Below, piece by piece: positions 60,726 through 64,000 of a DNA stretch of 64,000 nt (position 1 is its first letter; each line of letters begins with the position of its first letter). The DNA comes from Brachynemurus nebulosus. Its lineage: Eukaryota; Arthropoda; Insecta; Neuroptera; Myrmeleontidae. The notes beneath the pieces are model-generated. The model was not told where the DNA came from. It made no database searches and worked only from the letters and a program-made list of their open reading frames with translations. Location of the stretch: NCBI GenBank assembly GCA_035578155.1, contig JAPWDM010000012.1:11352501-11416500 (forward strand), written 5' to 3'. Position numbers and translations under genes: made by a program.

Positions 60726-63700
60726 CAAATTAACTATTTCACCACACTATCACACCATCGATTAACATTAATTATAAATCACTTTTAATTCCCGACATTT
60801 TTTCACACAAAAAATTTAGTATCTGAACACAACTTACCAACTGTGAAATTCAGTTTGTTTAGGTATGACTATAGCGAATGAATGTGTTTAAATTGTTTCC
60901 ATTTCAGATTAAAATGTCGCCATATTGATTTGACAATCTTTCTTATTGATTTAATAACGTTTTTTATTGATTTAATATGCTGGAAACTTACCTTCCGAGT
61001 TAATATTGTAAAAAGCTTGAAATAATGCTGTTCAACGTAAAAACAATATTGATTTCATATCGTGTGCACAAAGTATATGAAAACAACATTAATTCAAAGT
61101 AGAAAATATTATTAAATAAAATAAAATAAGGATTTCCAATATCATTTTTTTGTTAAGTTGGACATTATTGAAATAATAATGACCGTATTTATTTTTAAGT
61201 TGCCATTTTTCTCTCAGTGTAGTCAATTTACCCGTAATTAACTGTAAAATATAAATTTATTTGAAAAAATACAAAAAATTATGTTAATCTTTTGAAATGG
61301 CCGGTATTATAGTTTATAAATTCGAACAGAGATGACACTAGCTATTCTGAAAACAAAATATGTATAGTTCAGTTTACATGTGTCACATGTGACACATCAC
61401 TTAATAGTCAATTACAACTTACTAAGTTATAAATTCCAATAAATTAGCTTTTGAACATGCAAAATGAATAAAAAAATATATTTAATTTGCTATTAAATGT
61501 CCTCAAAGTTATTATAGGAAATTAATATTGTTCAGTATCAAATTTAAAGATATCTTCTAATTATGGGACAGTAAGAAAAAATTATTGTATCGTGTAAACT
61601 ACGCTTTCAACATCAGTATAATACATATATTTGTACACAGGGACGTGGGAAATTTTTTAATGTTATTCGGGTGTTTTCTTGTCTCTGGTTGTTAAGTTAG
61701 CCTTAAATTTAATAATAGTACGACTATTTGAATGTCAAACTATCTGTTTTGGTTAAAAAATTTCATTAATAGTTTTTTTTTCTGTTTTAAAAATAGCCCC
61801 AGCAAAGTGAGAATAAATTTTCATAGAAACGTAAATGAACTTTTCTATAATAACAATAATAATGTTAATAATCTTCCTTTGGTCACACAACAAAATTATT
61901 ATATCGTCGAATTAAGCCGAGGTTCGACAATATAAAAAACGACAATAGCTATAAAAAAAATTTATACGTCTTATGTGTTATAATAACAAATAAATTAGAT
62001 AACAAAAGTTTCACAGCAAACGGGCACCGATAAGTTGTAGTATTGGAGCAGGTAGAGAAGTTCGTTCGTCGTTTTGACGAGTACGTATGATTCTAGGGTT
62101 AATTACGAATCTAATGAAATTAAGCCGGAGTCGATATTATCATTTGTTCTCGCGATATGCGAGACGAAAGAAAATTCACGAACGAACGAACGAACGAACG
62201 AACGAACGAACACATTCACAGATATCACGCTAAAAATGATGGATTCGGATTCTAGTGATCTTGAAACGTGGAGATATGTCAAAATTAGCGATTCGTAAAA
62301 TCGGACCCGTTACAATAACTCCCTATGGGAAGTTAATAATCGAGGATATTTGTCCCAAGGTACAATCACAGCTTGTACCTTGGGACATCAATGGTTGTAC
62401 CATGGAACAAACTATGCAAGACATTTTAAGCTCTGAAAGCAAAATATATATACGTTGGGCTTTGGCCGGGTGACTTTGTCCTTACTCCGCGGCATCTGGA
62501 TAGATAAAGACAAATATTGAAAACAAACTTACCTATAAATCTCTGTAAAAAAAGCAATACCTTGTACCTTAGGACCGTCCCAAGGTACAAATTTCAATTG
62601 CATACAATAAAGTGTGGTTATATTTTTTAATTAGGGAACTCCAGTGATATATGTCAAAATAAATAGTTACGAATGTGTATAATAACTATTTGTATCTTTA
62701 ATCATTTACTCACCTCAAAATACTTCGAGTAAAATGACGATTTATATGGATTACAAAAAAAAAAAAAAAAAAAAAAAAACGGCAAAAATCTCACAACCTT
62801 GCACATAGAAGAAACGAGTCAAAATGGTCGACTTTACTGCGTGTGTTTTGAGTATTTGTGTCAAATACTCATTAAATTTCACTACTAATCATTTTACAAT
62901 ACATTGGTTCTCAAATTATGGGCTTGTACCGAGGTACAAGGTGTCCTGAGGTACAAGGATCTCCTAAAGTAGGTTTGTTGAGACACCCAATCCCAGGGCC
63001 GTGGAGAAATATGGCGGGCCCCGTGAAGAAACCGTATTTTTTAAAAATTTTTTCTTCCAAAAATCTGTGGTGAGCAAAAGAAAAACTCCTAACTTTCTCC
63101 AGGGTCCTCTACTGACAGCTACGGGCCCCCGCCTCAAGCCCGGGCCCCGGGGCTGCAACCCCGAGCACCCCAAACTTTCGTCGGGCCTGCCCAATCCGTC
63201 TAAAAATATATTAACTTAACTAACCGTCAAAATATATATTTGTCGCCAAATATTTGATAATTAAACTAATTTTGATTGGCATTTGAAAATTTTTAGGGCA
63301 CCGTAAGATTGAATAGTACGGATGAACCTTTTTTATGTGGCGGAGAAGAACCGCATGAAAAGAATTATTCAAAAATAGCTATAAAAAGTACAGTTCTCTC
63401 CAGATTGTAACAAAACTTTCTTTATGCGGTGGGTCGGGACCTTAGCAGTTGTTTTTCTAAACAAGATAAAGCACTAATAAATTTCGACGCACACTTTTAT
63501 TTCAATTTTCTCTGTCCCCTGTCCTCTGTTCTCCATTTCTCTGCAAAAAAAATTTTTTTGTCAAAAAATATGAAAAATTTCGCAAGAAAGCTATTGCTCC
63601 GATAGAATTTCGTTGGAACTTTAGTCAGCCCTGACTAGTCGCATTCCATTAACTGCTACCTGCTGTTCTTGCGTCTCTTTTGATATCATAGGAGTCTCTA

Positions 63701-63736
63701 CTGATCCTGCTGTCCTTCCTATTCACCTTAATTATT
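60726..63736. other. Gene-free stretch with repeat ends and simple repeats
   Basis: Contains the end ACGTATGATTCTAGGG|TTAA near 62083-62101, a GAAC tandem run at about 62177-62211, several GTACCTTGGGAC-type motifs (62350-62600), a poly-A run at 62755-62780, an inverted end GGTACAAGGATCTCC near 62948, and a G+C-rich patch at 62995-63190 (CAGGGCCGTGG..GGGCCCCGGGGC). No gene seen. Confidence 0.5.
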
Positions 63737-64000
63737 AGAGCATGGATACCGGTATTTCGGTACTACCGAAAAACCGGGATACCGGACATTTTTATACGTT
63801 TTATAAAACCGGTATCAAAATTTCAGATACCGGTATTTCGGTTTCGATATTAGAAAAATCAGATACTTTATATAATTACATATTTTAAATATTTTTACGT
63901 TAGATTTACTATTGGTATTGAATGGTTATAGAGTATACAATATAGTATCTTCAATTTTGTTTAATGTTTTCCAGATGTCCAGTTGACCAAATACCTTGTA
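63737..64000. mobile_element. 5' end of another hAT-like element, running off the window
   Basis: Starts TAGAGCATGGATACCGGTAT followed by repeated ATACCGGTATTTCGG motifs, a layout like the other TAGAGATG elements. The other end is outside the window. Confidence 0.45.

Noticed and set aside
47993..62970. A 15-kb Maverick/Polinton-type element
   Set aside because: No DNA polymerase B, integrase, ATPase or capsid-like frames lie between the inverted ends, and no matching target duplication was found.

Overview
This is A+T-rich nuclear DNA from an arthropod, most likely an insect. The reasons are introns of about 56-61 nt with GT..AG ends, a ZAD-type C2H2 zinc-finger gene (a family typical of insects), a Dong/R4-type retrotransposon, an intact piggyBac, and many hAT-, PIF- and TTAA-type non-autonomous elements. 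The order of insect cannot be fixed from this sequence. No bacterial, organellar or viral genes were seen.

Host genes lie in the first 25 kb, all on the + strand. (1) 1916-4317 is an AFG2A/SPATA5-type double AAA ATPase (2 exons, 780 aa). (2) 5985-17093 is a ZAD transcription factor with 12 zinc fingers (3 exons, 482 aa). Its second intron is 9.6 kb and is almost wholly transposon: two near-identical inverted 1.15-kb arms, one split by a full-length Dong-like retrotransposon sitting in a TTA microsatellite, followed by a fold-back element and two MITEs. (3) 18654-24913 is a 21-exon gene for a 1183-aa Ser/Pro/Gln-rich repeat protein that I cannot name. Nearly all its introns are phase 1, and several exons are clear duplicates.

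From 25 to 64 kb I see no convincing host gene. This part is a transposon graveyard: a THAP-domain remnant, TTAA-flanked elements, a Penelope-like endonuclease remnant, a tRNA-like sequence, a Helitron-like element with TC..CTAG ends, a perfect-looking 68-bp hairpin, an hAT element with an 8-bp duplication that was itself hit by a TTAA element, a complete 3.2-kb piggyBac with intact transposase and an extra ORF on the other strand, a cluster of four related MITEs, another hAT with 8-bp duplication carrying a nested MITE, a short hAT with a BED-finger relic, and a broken SAM-like-domain gene at 59.6-60.7 kb. Long AT microsatellites punctuate the region.

The genes show no operon-like cooperation. 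The most informative biology is (a) the modular phase-1 gene and its newly born exon 12, (b) the large inverted repeat in an expressed intron, which could form long double-stranded RNA, (c) the filled and empty Dong target sites side by side, and (d) the unexplained ORF carried inside piggyBac.
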